This document shows positions 35,970 through 44,791 of a stretch of DNA of 64,000 nucleotides, one piece after another (position 1 is the first letter of the stretch; each line of letters starts with the position of its first letter). The position numbers and the translations under genes were made by a program. The notes beneath the pieces are model-generated. The model did no database searches. It was not told where the DNA came from and was given only the letters and a program-made list of their open reading frames with translations. Source of the DNA: an uncultured Beijerinckiaceae bacterium (GTDB lineage: Bacteria > Pseudomonadota > Alphaproteobacteria > Rhizobiales > Beijerinckiaceae); contig CALMGA010000203.1 of the NCBI GenBank assembly GCA_937863205.1, positions 5,567 through 69,566 on the forward strand, given 5' to 3'.

Positions 35970-36070
35970 GCAGGTTTAGCAAAAGTGCCCCCGCGGTTTT
36001 GCGATCGAAACCTGCGGCTTGTCAAAGAGCTGAGCGGGTGAAGCGCTGGGCTGCCAACGCGAACCTGCTT
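35968..36070 (+). repeat. Dispersed palindromic element, copy B (full length)
   Basis: A 103-bp element bounded by 9-bp terminal inverted repeats, AAGCAGGTT at the left and AACCTGCTT at the right. The left half (35970-36015) is a hairpin: GCAGGTTT / AAACCTGC outside and GCAAAA / TTTTGC inside. The right half has a second, imperfect stem (GCGCTGG / CCAACGC). It is about 80% identical to copy C by eye. The left edge overlaps the TAA of the Crp/Fnr gene. No transposase belongs to it, so it behaves like a MITE or BIME. Confidence 0.85.
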
Positions 36071-36098
36071 GGCTGGGACTTCCGCACCATCGTGCGGT

Positions 36099-36341
36099 TC
36101 ACCCGAGGTGCCAAAGGCCGGTATAGGTCAGCGTCGCGGAGTAGATGGTGCGCTGCGCGTCGTTCCTGACCACGACCGCGAACGAGCGTCGATCGCCGTC
36201 GTCCGCGACCTCGGCTAGTGCGATCTCCGGAAGGAGCCGCCGGACCTCGTCGCGCACCGCCGCGAGATCACCGAGTTCGATGCCGTTCGTGTCGACTTGA
36301 GGTGTGCGATCGTCGTAAACATCGAAGAAGTAGCGAGCCAC
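36099..36341 (-). CDS. DUF6894 family small protein
   Basis: 80 residues from a GTG at 36341 preceded by GAGCGCAG. The opening ARYFFDVYDDRTPQVDTNGIEL, then AAVRDEVRRLLPEIALAEV and RRSFAVVVRNDAQRTIYSATLTYTGLW, are typical of DUF6894 proteins, which are frequent in Hyphomicrobiales and usually stand alone. The longer in-frame extension to 36788 is Arg-rich and unlikely to be translated. Function is unknown. It is the second DUF6894 gene within 2 kb. Confidence 0.75.
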   Translation of the reverse strand: MARYFFDVYDDRTPQVDTNGIELGDLAAVRDEVRRLLPEIALAEVADDGDRRSFAVVVRNDAQRTIYSATLTYTGLWHLG

Positions 36342-36500
36342 CCTGCGCTCCGCGCTCTTAGGCGCGAGCGCAAGCCTTTCACGGTCGCTGGCGCTCAAAG
36401 CGATCGGCCCGCGATACTTCTCAAGATGGGTGGTGTGCGGCAAAAGACCATGCCCTTTCCGAAAGACAAGCGCTGAGCGATCGCCGAGGCGCGCGCCGGG

Positions 36501-37091
36501 ATGAGGCGGCCGTCGGACGCGAAGACCTTCCGCGGCCGGGCCGAGGCCGAGCCGCCCCGCAAGGCGACGCGGACGCCGGCCAAGCCGGACGGCCTCGGAG
36601 CGCCTGGAGCAGGCGAAGTCGTCCGTGCCATTGGCAGCGCGATGATCGCCGAGAGTGGGCTCGATCGCCTCCACCAGACCTTCGTGGCGGATCCGACCAG
36701 GACCATCGACGTCCTGAAGCGGCCGCACCATCGAGCGTCGCTCAGTTCGGATCTCCGGCGTGTCGGAGCGCATGTAACGAGCCGGCAAGCGCTACGAGGG
36801 ACTGTCTACCTCGCCGGGCTGACCGGGATCGCCGCGCAGAACCTCCTTTCGGCCGGCAGCCTGAAGCGCGGCCAGACCCTGCTGCTGGGCACGCCGATCG
36901 GCTGGCTGCACCTGCACGGCGACCTGACCGCGAGACAGTTGTCGGCCGGCTTCGGATATTCGCGGCTGCGCGCCCGCTACGATCGCATGATGAACTTGCC
37001 GCGCCGGTCCGCTCGCACTCCCGGACTGGAGGCCGCCGCATCGGGGCGGCGGACGAGCACGATCGGAGCGACGACGAGATCGCCGGCATAG
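36501..37091 (+). CDS. Possible CDS remnant, function unknown
   Basis: 196 codons. Only residues about 95-172 look protein-like (GTVYLAGLTGIAAQNLLSAG, RGQTLLLGTPIGWLHLHGDLTARQLS, then RLRARYDRMMNLPRR). The first 90 residues are Arg/Ala-rich and probably out of frame. It could be the 3' part of a gene broken by frameshift. I recognise no family. Confidence 0.3.
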   Translation: MRRPSDAKTFRGRAEAEPPRKATRTPAKPDGLGAPGAGEVVRAIGSAMIAESGLDRLHQTFVADPTRTIDVLKRPHHRASLSSDLRRVGAHVTSRQALRGTVYLAGLTGIAAQNLLSAGSLKRGQTLLLGTPIGWLHLHGDLTARQLSAGFGYSRLRARYDRMMNLPRRSARTPGLEAAASGRRTSTIGATTRSPA

Positions 37092-37236
37092 GGATGCACT
37101 TCGAGGCGCTGCTGGCGACCGCCGACGCCGCGAGATCCTCGAGCCGCGCTATCGCGCTCCCCACGCGTGCTGAATCGAGCCCTCGGCCCGGCTGAAGAGC
37201 GGCACCTCGGTCGCCTGCGTATGCCGGCAACCGGGG

Positions 37237-37533
37237 ATGCCGCACGACGGCACCATCCGTGAGAAGACTAAGACGGATCCAGCCTTCCTTGCCGCGCTCG
37301 CCGACATCCTGCGGCGCCGCAAGCGCACGCGCCTCCGATCGGTTCTCGATGAGCTTGCGAAGCCGAAACGCAGGCGGGCGGGAGGCAAACGGTCGAGCGC
37401 CAGGCGGACAAGCGTCGGCACCTTCCAGGTCGCCCTGTCCCAGGATCAGCTCTACGCCGCCAGCGCCGAGGTAGTGCCGCCTTTGCCACCGGATCGAGCG
37501 CGCCGGCGCGGCTATGGTCATCCAGATCGATGA
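37237..37533 (+). CDS. Possible small basic ORF
   Basis: 98 codons with a charged helical middle (KTKTDPAFLAALADILRRRK, then TRLRSVLDELAKPKRRRAGG). The end is low complexity. No homologous family is recognised and no ribosome site is clear. It may be a fragment. Confidence 0.25.
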   Translation: MPHDGTIREKTKTDPAFLAALADILRRRKRTRLRSVLDELAKPKRRRAGGKRSSARRTSVGTFQVALSQDQLYAASAEVVPPLPPDRARRRGYGHPDR

Positions 37534-37608
37534 GTATCTTGCATCCTGTTGCGGACCCGATCTCTGACCACATCACCCAAACCTGCGTGTCACAACAACG
37601 CGAGGCGA

Positions 37609-37848
37609 TCAGGCCGCGCGCCGGCGCGTCATCGTAAGCAGTATAGCCTCGCCCGCGAGCGCGACGGCGCCCGGACGACGTTCAGTTTCGGCGCGCGCGT
37701 AACGCAGTGCGGCCTCCTGAGTGGTAAAAATGCCGCCGCCGAGACCGTGTGTCTCGACGGCAAGCCAATGACCTTCCCTGTCCTGACCTACAACGAATGC
37801 ATGCTCGCATGCGGTGTTGCAATTGGCAGGTCTTGGAACGTCGCTCAT
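37609..37848 (-). CDS. Conserved hypothetical small protein
   Basis: 79 residues from the ATG at 37848 (an ATG at 37881 adds 11). The sequence SDVPRPANCNTACEHAFVVG, DREGHWLAVETHGLGGGIFTTQEAALRYARAE is well-formed and resembles short proteins I associate with Hyphomicrobiales genomes. Function is unknown. Two cysteines lie in a CNTAC motif. It is the most convincing intact gene between 36.4 and 38.5 kb. Confidence 0.6.
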   Translation of the reverse strand: MSDVPRPANCNTACEHAFVVGQDREGHWLAVETHGLGGGIFTTQEAALRYARAETERRPGAVALAGEAILLTMTRRRAA

Positions 37849-38065
37849 GTGTGCATACTCCAGGCGACGCCTTCCCGGCATCGTGTTACGGAATCTAGTT
37901 TCGGTCGCATAGCCTTTTAACTGGCCGGCACACGGGCGGTTATATTGATTTCGTGAGGATCACGTGTAATCGGTTGTTCCTCACTGCCATCGTTGGATGC
38001 AGACGCTTGGTCCGCCTCGGTGATATCCGTCCGGGCCTGGTGGCAAGGGCGACATCGGCGGGCAC

Positions 38066-38420
38066 GTGGGCGCCGGCCCGGCGGGACGGATCGCCCGCCC
38101 AGACGGCGCCGAACGATTGTTGCGGCAGGTACGACGGCGTTTTCCCTTTGCTGAGCGCATCATCGCCGATGACGGCTATGCCGGAGCCAGGATGAAGGCG
38201 CTTGTCGCCCGCAGCGGCGCCTGGACGTTGCAGGTCGTCAAGCGCAGCCAGGGTCGCGGCTTCGTGGTGCTGCCCGATCGCTGGAGTGTGGAGCGCACCC
38301 TGGCCTGGATCAGCCGCAACCGGCGCCTGTGTCGAGACCGCGAGCGCCACACCCGCATTGCGGTCGCCTTCGTCAGCTCGCCATGATCCGCCTCATGCTC
38401 CGGCACATCGCTGTAAACCG
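38066..38420 (+). pseudogene. IS5-family transposase remnant
   Basis: The frame at 38066-38386 contains the C-terminal catalytic part of an IS5-type DDE transposase: RRRFPFAERIIADDGYAGARMKALV, VVKRSQGRGFVVLPDRWSVERTLAWISRNRRLCRDRERH. This includes the conserved final Glu (VERT) region. The last segment (AMIRLMLRHIAVNRS) lies in another frame, so there is a frameshift near 38380. The N-terminal half is missing or scrambled. No inverted repeats are found at the borders. Confidence 0.75.
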
Positions 38421-38553
38421 CTCAGCTTACGTCGGAACTTCTCGGATGGGCTCTCAGGTCGAAGACGGTCGCGAACGTCACCGACTCCGGGCTGAGGTTC
38501 GGGCTCACGTTCAGCAGCTTCGGCTAAATACTTAAATATACTACTTGATCTTG

Positions 38554-38628
38554 TGGTGGGCGCGACAGGGATTGAACCTGTGACCCCTCCCGTGTGAAGG
38601 GAGTGCTCTCCCGCTGAGCTACGCGCCC
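38554..38628 (-). tRNA. tRNA-Val (anticodon CAC)
   Basis: On the minus strand the acceptor stem GGGCGCG pairs with CGCGCCC. The anticodon stem CTCCC/GGGAG closes the loop TTCACAC (anticodon CAC), and the T arm is ACAGG-TTCAATC-CCTGT. An encoded ACCA end is present. Its 3' end points toward the degenerate accessory region at 33-38.5 kb. Confidence 0.96.
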
Positions 38629-38687
38629 GCCGCGCGACCTATATCGCGGGGCGCCTCCGCCTTGTCAATTCCAGGCGGCACGCCCGC

Positions 38688-39281
38688 TCACGACGTCGCT
38701 CGCGGCTCGAACAGCTCCGGCCGCCGCAGTTGCAGGGTGAGCACCAGCACCAGGGTTTTCAAGTCCCGCAGCGTGCCGGCCGCCGCGTCGGCGGCGAGAT
38801 CGGCGAGCGCGACCTCCTCGACCAGGAGCTGCTCGCCTTCTCCGGCGAGGCCGCCGCCTGCGGCGACGCGGTCGGCCGCCTCGTAGGTCGCGAGGTACAG
38901 GTACAGCCGTTCCGTCGAGATGGACGGCATGGTGTAGGGGCATCCGACCGGCTCCAGCGCACGGAGGCGCACGCCGGCTTCCTCCAATGCTTCGCGCAGC
39001 GCCGCCGCGGCGGGGTCTTCCGGTTGCTCGCCGCCCTCGATGCCGCCGGCGGGCGCTTCGGCGAGATCTCCCGGCTCGCCGACCAGGACCGGGCCGACCC
39101 GCCTCTGCCGGACCGTCAGGGCGACGCGGCGGACGGGATCGTAGGGCAGCACGCAGGCCGCCGCGCCATGGTCCTCGAAGGCGCGCTCGACCCGGCTGCC
39201 GTCGCGCTCGCTGAGGGTGGCGATGCCATAGGTCGTCCAGCCGCGATGGATGACGCGCCGACTCGGCGCCTCCGCGCTCAC
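38688..39281 (-). CDS. NUDIX hydrolase (ADP-ribose pyrophosphatase-like)
   Basis: 197 residues from a GTG at 39281 that overlaps the gph stop (GTGA); the longer in-frame extension is a gph shadow. The Nudix box is complete: GGIEGGEQPEDPAAAALREALEEAG. Upstream AAACVLPYDPVRRVALTVRQRRVGPV and downstream CPYTMPSISTERLYLYLATYE fit the ADP-ribose/GDP-mannose pyrophosphatase group. It probably removes a nucleoside diphosphate-sugar. The substrate is not fixed by the sequence. Confidence 0.9.
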   Translation of the reverse strand: MSAEAPSRRVIHRGWTTYGIATLSERDGSRVERAFEDHGAAACVLPYDPVRRVALTVRQRRVGPVLVGEPGDLAEAPAGGIEGGEQPEDPAAAALREALEEAGVRLRALEPVGCPYTMPSISTERLYLYLATYEAADRVAAGGGLAGEGEQLLVEEVALADLAADAAAGTLRDLKTLVLVLTLQLRRPELFEPRATS

Positions 39282-39973
39282 GCGGCGTCCGGCAGGGTCG
39301 AGCCCAGGGCGGCGACGGCCGCGTCGAGCTCGTCGAAATGCGAGATGATGCGGTCGGGGGCGAGATCGGCGACTGCTTCCGGCGCGTAGCCGAAATCGAC
39401 GCAGATCACCGGCAGCCCGGCATTGCGGGCGGTGGACACGTCGGTCGCCGTGTCGCCAACCAGTACGGCCCGCGCGGGATCGCCGCCGGCCCGCTCGACC
39501 GTCAGGCGCAGGACGGCGCCGTCGGGCTTGCTCATGGCTAAGGTGTCGGCGCCCACGATCGCGGCGAAGCGCCCGTCCAGGCCGAGGGTGCGCAGCAGCA
39601 GGCGGGCCGGCTTCTCGTACTTGTTGGTGCATACCGCGAGCCGATGACCGGCGGCGGCCAGCCTGTCGAGCGCCTCGACGCAGCCCGGGAACGGCAGCGT
39701 TTCGTCGCAGATGTGCGCCTCGTATTGCGCGAGATAGGCGGCGAAGAGCTGCTCCAGCCGGGCGTCCGACACGCTGGCGCCCTGCGCCTCGAGGCCGAGG
39801 CGGATCAGTACCCGGCCGCCGCGTCCGACGAACTTGCGGGCCCGATCGAGGGGCAACGGCGCGATGCCCTCCCGGGCGAGGATGACGTTGAGCGCGGCGA
39901 CGAGGTCGGGGGCGCTGTCGACGAGGGTGCCGTCGAGGTCGAACACGATGAGCGGAGCGGATGGGGCAGGCAT
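39278..39973 (-). CDS. gph: Phosphoglycolate phosphatase
   Basis: 231 residues of the HAD superfamily. Motif I is [14 protein letters not shown], motif [15 protein letters not shown], and motifs III/IV are [12 protein letters not shown] and [15 protein letters not shown]. The cap has [14 protein letters not shown]. It should dephosphorylate 2-phosphoglycolate. It is translationally coupled to the downstream NUDIX gene. Confidence 0.92.
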   Translation of the reverse strand: MPAPSAPLIVFDLDGTLVDSAPDLVAALNVILAREGIAPLPLDRARKFVGRGGRVLIRLGLEAQGASVSDARLEQLFAAYLAQYEAHICDETLPFPGCVEALDRLAAAGHRLAVCTNKYEKPARLLLRTLGLDGRFAAIVGADTLAMSKPDGAVLRLTVERAGGDPARAVLVGDTATDVSTARNAGLPVICVDFGYAPEAVADLAPDRIISHFDELDAAVAALGSTLPDAA

Positions 39974-40112
39974 GGAGCGGGGTTAAACGTTGCCGCCCGA
40001 TGCGGCAAGCGGCCGTGCCGCAACGGAGCGCGGCAGACCGCGGTCGTGATACGGTACTCAGATACCACCGCGGTAAAGCAGCGTCGACAAAGGGCTTCGA
40101 TGGGCTCCGCGC

Positions 40113-40141
40113 TTGACTTCTACGGTTTCCGCGGGTCTAAC
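40113..40141 (+). promoter_or_regulatory. Putative sigma70-type promoter of rplM-rpsI
   Basis: TTGACT (40113-40118) and TCTAAC (40136-40141) are separated by exactly 17 bp and lie 27 bp before the rplM ATG, giving a short leader. It is the best promoter match in the window. Confidence 0.65.
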
Positions 40142-40168
40142 CCAGGCAAAGAGACGGATAGGCGGATC

Positions 40169-40654
40169 ATGTTCGGCAAGACCATTTCGACCAAAACGGC
40201 CGAAATCGAGAAGAAGTGGCTGGTGATCGACGCGTCCGGCCTCGTCGTCGGGCGCCTCGCCTCGGTGATCGCGCTGCGGCTGCGCGGCAAGCACAAGGCG
40301 AGCTTCACCCCGCACATGGACGATGGCGACAACGTCGTCGTCATCAACGCGGAGAAGGTGGCCTTCACCGGACGCAAGCGCGAGAACAAGGTGTACTATC
40401 ACTACACCGGCTTCCAGGGCGGCATCAAAGAGCGTACCGCCCGCTTCGTGCTCGAAGGACGGTTTCCCGAGCGGGTCATCGAGAAGGCGGTGGAGCGCAT
40501 GCTGCCGCGCGGGCCGCTCGGCCGCAAGCAGCTCGGCAACCTGCGGGTCTACGCCGGCCCGACCCATCCGCACGAGGCGCAGCAGCCGGTGACCTTCGAT
40601 GTCGCCGCCCTGAACCCGAAGAACTCCGCGATCCGCGACAGCAAGGCTGCCTGA
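40169..40654 (+). CDS. rplM: 50S ribosomal protein uL13
   Basis: 161 residues from the ATG at 40169 ([24 protein letters not shown]), with AGGCGGA upstream. Core blocks [53 protein letters not shown] and [20 protein letters not shown] are diagnostic. Two bases separate it from rpsI, with which it forms the usual operon. Confidence 0.97.
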   Translation: MFGKTISTKTAEIEKKWLVIDASGLVVGRLASVIALRLRGKHKASFTPHMDDGDNVVVINAEKVAFTGRKRENKVYYHYTGFQGGIKERTARFVLEGRFPERVIEKAVERMLPRGPLGRKQLGNLRVYAGPTHPHEAQQPVTFDVAALNPKNSAIRDSKAA

Positions 40655-40656
40655 CC

Positions 40657-41136
40657 ATGGCCGAGACGCTTTCCTCCCTTCAGGATCTCAAGGTCGCGAC
40701 GGCGGGTGTCCAGCCCGACGCTCCCGTGCACCTGCAAAAACTCGACAAGTACGGCCGCGCCTATGCCACCGGCAAGCGCAAGGACGCCGTCGCCCGCGTC
40801 TGGATCAAGCCCGGCTCGGGCAAGATCGAGGTCAACGGCAAAACCTACGAGACCTACTTCGCCCGGCCGGTGCTGCGCATGATCGTGCAGCAGCCGCTCG
40901 GCATCACGTCGCGCGTGGGGCAGTACGATCTGCTCGTCAACGTGACCGGCGGCGGCCTCAGCGGCCAGGCCGGCGCGGTGCGCCACGGCCTGAGCAAGGC
41001 GCTGACCTACTTCGAGCCGGAACTGCGCCCCGTACTGAAGAAGGAAGGCTTCCTCACCCGCGACGCCCGCGTGGTCGAGCGCAAGAAGTACGGCAAGAAG
41101 AAGGCCCGCCGCTCCTTCCAGTTCTCCAAGCGCTAG
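40657..41136 (+). CDS. rpsI: 30S ribosomal protein uS9
   Basis: 159 residues. An N-terminal extension of about 38 residues, common in alphaproteobacteria, precedes the S9 core: [37 protein letters not shown], and the basic C-terminal tail [18 protein letters not shown] that reaches the P-site tRNA. Second gene of the rplM operon, ending before a strong terminator. Confidence 0.97.
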   Translation: MAETLSSLQDLKVATAGVQPDAPVHLQKLDKYGRAYATGKRKDAVARVWIKPGSGKIEVNGKTYETYFARPVLRMIVQQPLGITSRVGQYDLLVNVTGGGLSGQAGAVRHGLSKALTYFEPELRPVLKKEGFLTRDARVVERKKYGKKKARRSFQFSKR

Positions 41137-41176
41137 CGTCGCCCGGGCGAGGTCCCGGTCACGGCGCGGGGTATGC

Positions 41177-41205
41177 AAAGGCGGCTTCGGCCGCCTTTTC
41201 CTTTG
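41177..41205 (+). terminator. Rho-independent terminator after rpsI
   Basis: AAAGGCGGC (41177-41185), loop TTCG, GCCGCCTTT (41190-41198), then TCCTTT. The nine-base-pair stem with a UUCG tetraloop and U-rich tail is a textbook terminator for the rplM-rpsI operon. It could allow some read-through to argC. Confidence 0.88.
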
Positions 41206-41242
41206 CGGGCGGGACGCCGTGAGCGGGCTCAGGGACGCGAAC

Positions 41243-42163
41243 ATGACTGCGCGCATCTTCATCGACGGCGAGGCGGGCACCACCGGCCTCGGGATCCGCG
41301 AGCGCCTCGCCGGCCGGCCGGATCTTGAGCTGAGAAGCCTGGAGCCCGACCAGCGCAAGAACGTCGACGCCAAGCGCGCCCTGCTGCGCGAGGTCAATCT
41401 CGTGATCCTGTGCCTGCCCGACGAGGCGGCGGTGCAGACGGTGAGGCTTGTCGACGCGATGCCGGACGGACCACGCCTGCTCGACGCCTCCACCGCCCAC
41501 CGCATCGCGCCGGGCTGGACCTACGGCTTTCCGGAACTGGCGCCGGGGCAGGCGGAGGCGATCGCCGGCGCGCGCAGGGTCTCGAATCCCGGCTGCTACG
41601 CCACCGGCGCCATCGCCCTGCTGCGGCCGCTGGTGGAAGCCGGGCTGCTGGCGCCCGACGGAGCGATCACGATCAACGCCGTGTCCGGCTATTCCGGCGG
41701 CGGCAAGGCGATGATCGCCGACCACGAGAGCGGGCGCGCCCCGGCCTTCGAGCTGTACGCGCTCGGCCTCGGACACAAGCACGTTCCCGAGATCATGGCG
41801 CACGGCGGGCTGAGGCGGCGCCCGATCTTCGTGCCCTCGGTCGGCAGCTTCGCGCAGGGCATGCTGGTCTCGATCCCGCTTTTCCTCGACGACCTGCCGC
41901 GCCGGCCGGCGGCGGCCGAATTGGCGACGACGCTGGCCGCGCACTATCGCGGGGGTGGCCACGTCCGCGTGGTCGACGCCGGCGAGGCGGACCGCATCGA
42001 ACCGGAGTCGCTGAACGGCGGCGACGATCTCGAACTGCACGTCTTCGCCAGCGAAGGGCAGCGTCAGGCCGTGCTGGTTGCCAAGCTCGACAACCTGGGC
42101 AAGGGAGCCTCGGGCGCGGCGGTGCAGAACCTGGAACTGATGCTGGCGCTCCCGAAGATCTGA
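41243..42163 (+). CDS. argC: N-acetyl-gamma-glutamyl-phosphate reductase (type 2)
   Basis: 306 residues from the ATG at 41243 (MTARIFIDGEAGTTGLGI). The NADP-binding motif is DGEAGTTGLGIRERL, and the active-site cysteine lies in RVSNPGCYATGAIALL. Further blocks: SGYSGGGKAMI, PSVGSFAQGMLVSIPL and LDNLGKGASGAAVQN. It catalyses the third step of arginine synthesis. The length and motifs match the shorter type-2 enzymes. rplM-rpsI-argC is a conserved order. Confidence 0.95.
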   Translation: MTARIFIDGEAGTTGLGIRERLAGRPDLELRSLEPDQRKNVDAKRALLREVNLVILCLPDEAAVQTVRLVDAMPDGPRLLDASTAHRIAPGWTYGFPELAPGQAEAIAGARRVSNPGCYATGAIALLRPLVEAGLLAPDGAITINAVSGYSGGGKAMIADHESGRAPAFELYALGLGHKHVPEIMAHGGLRRRPIFVPSVGSFAQGMLVSIPLFLDDLPRRPAAAELATTLAAHYRGGGHVRVVDAGEADRIEPESLNGGDDLELHVFASEGQRQAVLVAKLDNLGKGASGAAVQNLELMLALPKI

Positions 42164-42183
42164 TCCGAGCGCGCCGCACGCGT

Positions 42184-44307
42184 TCATCCCGCCTCGATCA
42201 GCCGGATCGCGTCCTCGCGCTCGAAGATGTGGAGCAGGGCGCGGCTCGCGGCGCCCACCGGCCCAGAAAGCTCCGGATCCGCGTCCAGCGCCCGCTGCGC
42301 GGCATCGCGAGCCACCGGGAGAAGCCCGCCGTGCACCGCGAGGTCGGCCAGCCGGAAGCCGGGCGCGCCGGACTGGCGGGTGCCGAGCACTTCGCCCTCG
42401 CCGCGCAGCCGCAGATCCTCCTCTGCGATCAGGAAGCCGTCTTCGGTCTGGCGCAGGATGTCGATGCGCGCCTGCGCCACCGCGCCCAGCGGTGCCTTGT
42501 AGAGGAGCAGGCAGGCCGAAGCGCCGGGGCCGCGCCCGACCCGGCCGCGCAGCTGATGGATCTGGGCGAGGCCGAAGCGCTCGGCGTGCTCGATCACCAT
42601 GATGGTCGCCTCCGGCACGTCGACGCCGACCTCGATCACCGTGGTGGCGACGAGCACCAGCGTGTCGCCGCTGACGAAGGCGGCCATCGCCGCATCCTTG
42701 TCCGCCGCCTTCATGCGACCGTGCACCAGCCCGACGGCCGGGCCCAGGATCTGCCGCAGCCCTTCGTATCGCTCGGTCGCCGCCGCCGCCTCGATTTCCT
42801 CGCTTTCGTCGACGAGGGGGCAGACCCAGTACGCCCGCTTGCCTTCGGCAACCGCACGCACGAGCCGCGCGACCACGTCGCCGAGGCGCTCGTCGGGCAG
42901 GGCGCGGGTGTCGATGGGCTGGCGTCCCGGCGGCTTCTCGCGCAGCGCCGACACTTCCATGTCGCCGAAGTAGGACAGCACCAGGCTGCGCGGGATCGGT
43001 GTCGCCGTCATCACCAGAATGTCGACCGCCTCGCCCTTGGCCGACAGGGCGAGGCGCTGGTGGACGCCGAACCGGTGCTGCTCGTCCACCACCGCCAGGC
43101 CGAGATCCTTGAAGGCGACCGTGTCCTGGATCAGCGCGTGGGTGCCGACCGCGATGGCGATGGCGCCGGTGCGTAGGCCTTCCAGCGTGCGGCGGCGCTC
43201 GGCCGGCGTGTCGCGGCCCGTCAGGATCGCCATGTGCAGCCCCGCTTTGGCGGCGCGCGGCGCCAAGCCGGCGAAGTGCTGCCGCGCCAGGATCTCCGTC
43301 GGCGCCATCAGCACCGCCTGATGGCCGGCCTCGACCACATCGGCCATCGCGAGCAGGGCGACCATCGTCTTGCCCGAGCCGACATCGCCTTGCAGCAGCC
43401 GCAGCATCCGCGCCGGCGCGGCGAGGTCGGCGCGGATCTCGGTCAATGCCGTCTGCTGCGCCGCCGTGAGGGTGAAGGGCAGGGCGGCCTCGATGGCATC
43501 CGCTTTGGCTCGCCCACCGCGCCCGTCGCCCGCATTCGGCCGCCCGGCGCGCCCGCGCAGCCGCTTGCGCATCAGGGCGAGGGCGAGCTGATGGGCGTAA
43601 AGCTCGTCCAGCGCGAGGCGAACGCGCGCCGGCGCGGTCGGCTCGATCGCTCGCGGGGTGTCCGGGCGATGGGCCGAGGCCAGCGCTTCGCCGAAGGTCG
43701 GCAGCGCCGGCAGCTTCACGCCGAGACCCTCGTACCAGTCGGGCAGGGGCGGCACCCGGGCCAGCGCCGCATCCACCGTGCGGTTGAGCAGGCGCGGGCT
43801 GAGCCCGTCGGTGAGGCCGTACACGGGCTCGGTCAGCGGCATGGCGGCGAAGCCGGCCTCGTCCAGCACGCGATCGGGATGCACCATCTGGCGATGGCCG
43901 TTCCACAGTTCGAGCTTGCCCGAGATCCAGCGCTCGGCGCCGAGCGGCAGGGACTTCTCGATCCAGGCGTGGTTCGACAGGAAGAAGATCAGCAGCACGT
44001 CGCCGGTGGCATCCTCGACCAGCACGCGGTAGGGCGCGCGCGAGCGCGGCGGCGGCGGGCGCCGGTCGGCGACCTTCACCTTCAACGTCACCACCGCATC
44101 GATCGGGGCGTCCGCGACGGCAGGTTGGTTGCGCCGGTCGATCACCGATGTCGGCAGGTGGAACAGCACGTCGATGACGCGCGCCTCGCCCGCGCCCTGC
44201 GCGGTCGGCTGGCCAAGGAGCCTGTCGAGCAGCTTGCCGGTCTTGGGGCCGATGCCCGGCAGGTTGGCGGCGGAGGCGAAGAGCGGCGTCAGGAGGTGCG
44301 GGCGCAT
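42184..44307 (-). CDS. recG: ATP-dependent DNA helicase RecG
   Basis: 707 residues, the usual length. An N-terminal OB/wedge domain (FLSNHAWIEKSLPLGAERWI) is followed by a superfamily 2 helicase core: Walker A GDVGSGKTMVALLA, DEQHRFGVHQR as the DExH box, MTATPIPRSL, VEVGVDVPEATIMVIE and QLRGRVGRG. RecG remodels stalled replication forks and Holliday junctions. The gene is convergent with argC and divergent from sdhE. Confidence 0.97.
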   Translation of the reverse strand: MRPHLLTPLFASAANLPGIGPKTGKLLDRLLGQPTAQGAGEARVIDVLFHLPTSVIDRRNQPAVADAPIDAVVTLKVKVADRRPPPPRSRAPYRVLVEDATGDVLLIFFLSNHAWIEKSLPLGAERWISGKLELWNGHRQMVHPDRVLDEAGFAAMPLTEPVYGLTDGLSPRLLNRTVDAALARVPPLPDWYEGLGVKLPALPTFGEALASAHRPDTPRAIEPTAPARVRLALDELYAHQLALALMRKRLRGRAGRPNAGDGRGGRAKADAIEAALPFTLTAAQQTALTEIRADLAAPARMLRLLQGDVGSGKTMVALLAMADVVEAGHQAVLMAPTEILARQHFAGLAPRAAKAGLHMAILTGRDTPAERRRTLEGLRTGAIAIAVGTHALIQDTVAFKDLGLAVVDEQHRFGVHQRLALSAKGEAVDILVMTATPIPRSLVLSYFGDMEVSALREKPPGRQPIDTRALPDERLGDVVARLVRAVAEGKRAYWVCPLVDESEEIEAAAATERYEGLRQILGPAVGLVHGRMKAADKDAAMAAFVSGDTLVLVATTVIEVGVDVPEATIMVIEHAERFGLAQIHQLRGRVGRGPGASACLLLYKAPLGAVAQARIDILRQTEDGFLIAEEDLRLRGEGEVLGTRQSGAPGFRLADLAVHGGLLPVARDAAQRALDADPELSGPVGAASRALLHIFEREDAIRLIEAG

Positions 44308-44396
44308 GCAACTGGTTTCACGCCCCTGTGTGGCGCGGCCGGCGGACGCTATATGCCGGGACGTACCGCTTCAACCCGAGCACCAGGGAGTCGCAC

Positions 44397-44708
44397 GTGT
44401 TCGATCCGCAGGATGTCGCACGCGAGGGGAGCCGCAGCGGACTCGACGTGCGTCGCCGCCGCCTGCTGTTCCGCGCCTGGCACCGCGGCACCCGCGAGAT
44501 GGACCTGCTGATGGGCCGCTTCTGCGATTCGGAGCTGGCGCGTCTGCCGGACGGGGAACTCGACGATCTCGAACGGCTGATGGAAGCGCCCGACCGCGAC
44601 GTCTTCTCCTGGCTCACCGGCGAGCTCGCCACGCCCGGCAACTACGACACGCCCGTGTTCCGCCGCCTGCGCGCCTTTCACACCCACGACGCGCCGCTGT
44701 TCGGGTGA
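44397..44708 (+). CDS. sdhE: FAD assembly factor SdhE
   Basis: 103 residues from a GTG at 44397 preceded by AGGGAG; the open frame upstream is recG antisense. The signature RGTREMD (RGxxE) lies in LLFRAWHRGTREMDLLMGRF, and DLERLMEAPDRDVFSWLTG follows. SdhE helps attach FAD covalently to succinate dehydrogenase. recG-sdhE is a common alphaproteobacterial pair; here prfB follows rather than mfd. Confidence 0.92.
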   Translation: MFDPQDVAREGSRSGLDVRRRRLLFRAWHRGTREMDLLMGRFCDSELARLPDGELDDLERLMEAPDRDVFSWLTGELATPGNYDTPVFRRLRAFHTHDAPLFG

Positions 44709-44791
44709 AGTCCGGCGAACGCACTACCATCGCGCCCGCGATGCCGCTAAGCTTAGCCAAGCAACGAAGCTCGAGAGGTTGATCCAAGCAC

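Larger units (their letters stand above)
36342..37608. other. Degenerate region without a confident gene
   Basis: About 1.27 kb of broken frames on both strands. The only stretches with protein-like character are the two low-confidence ORFs listed at 36501-37091 and 37237-37533. I find no clear repeats or RNA genes. The region resembles the debris of a mobile element or an old insertion. Confidence 0.5.

Noticed and set aside
33029..38553. An attachment-site duplication of the tRNA-Val 3' end bounding the accessory stretch
   Set aside because: I found no second copy of the tRNA 3' end near 33 kb and no integrase gene.
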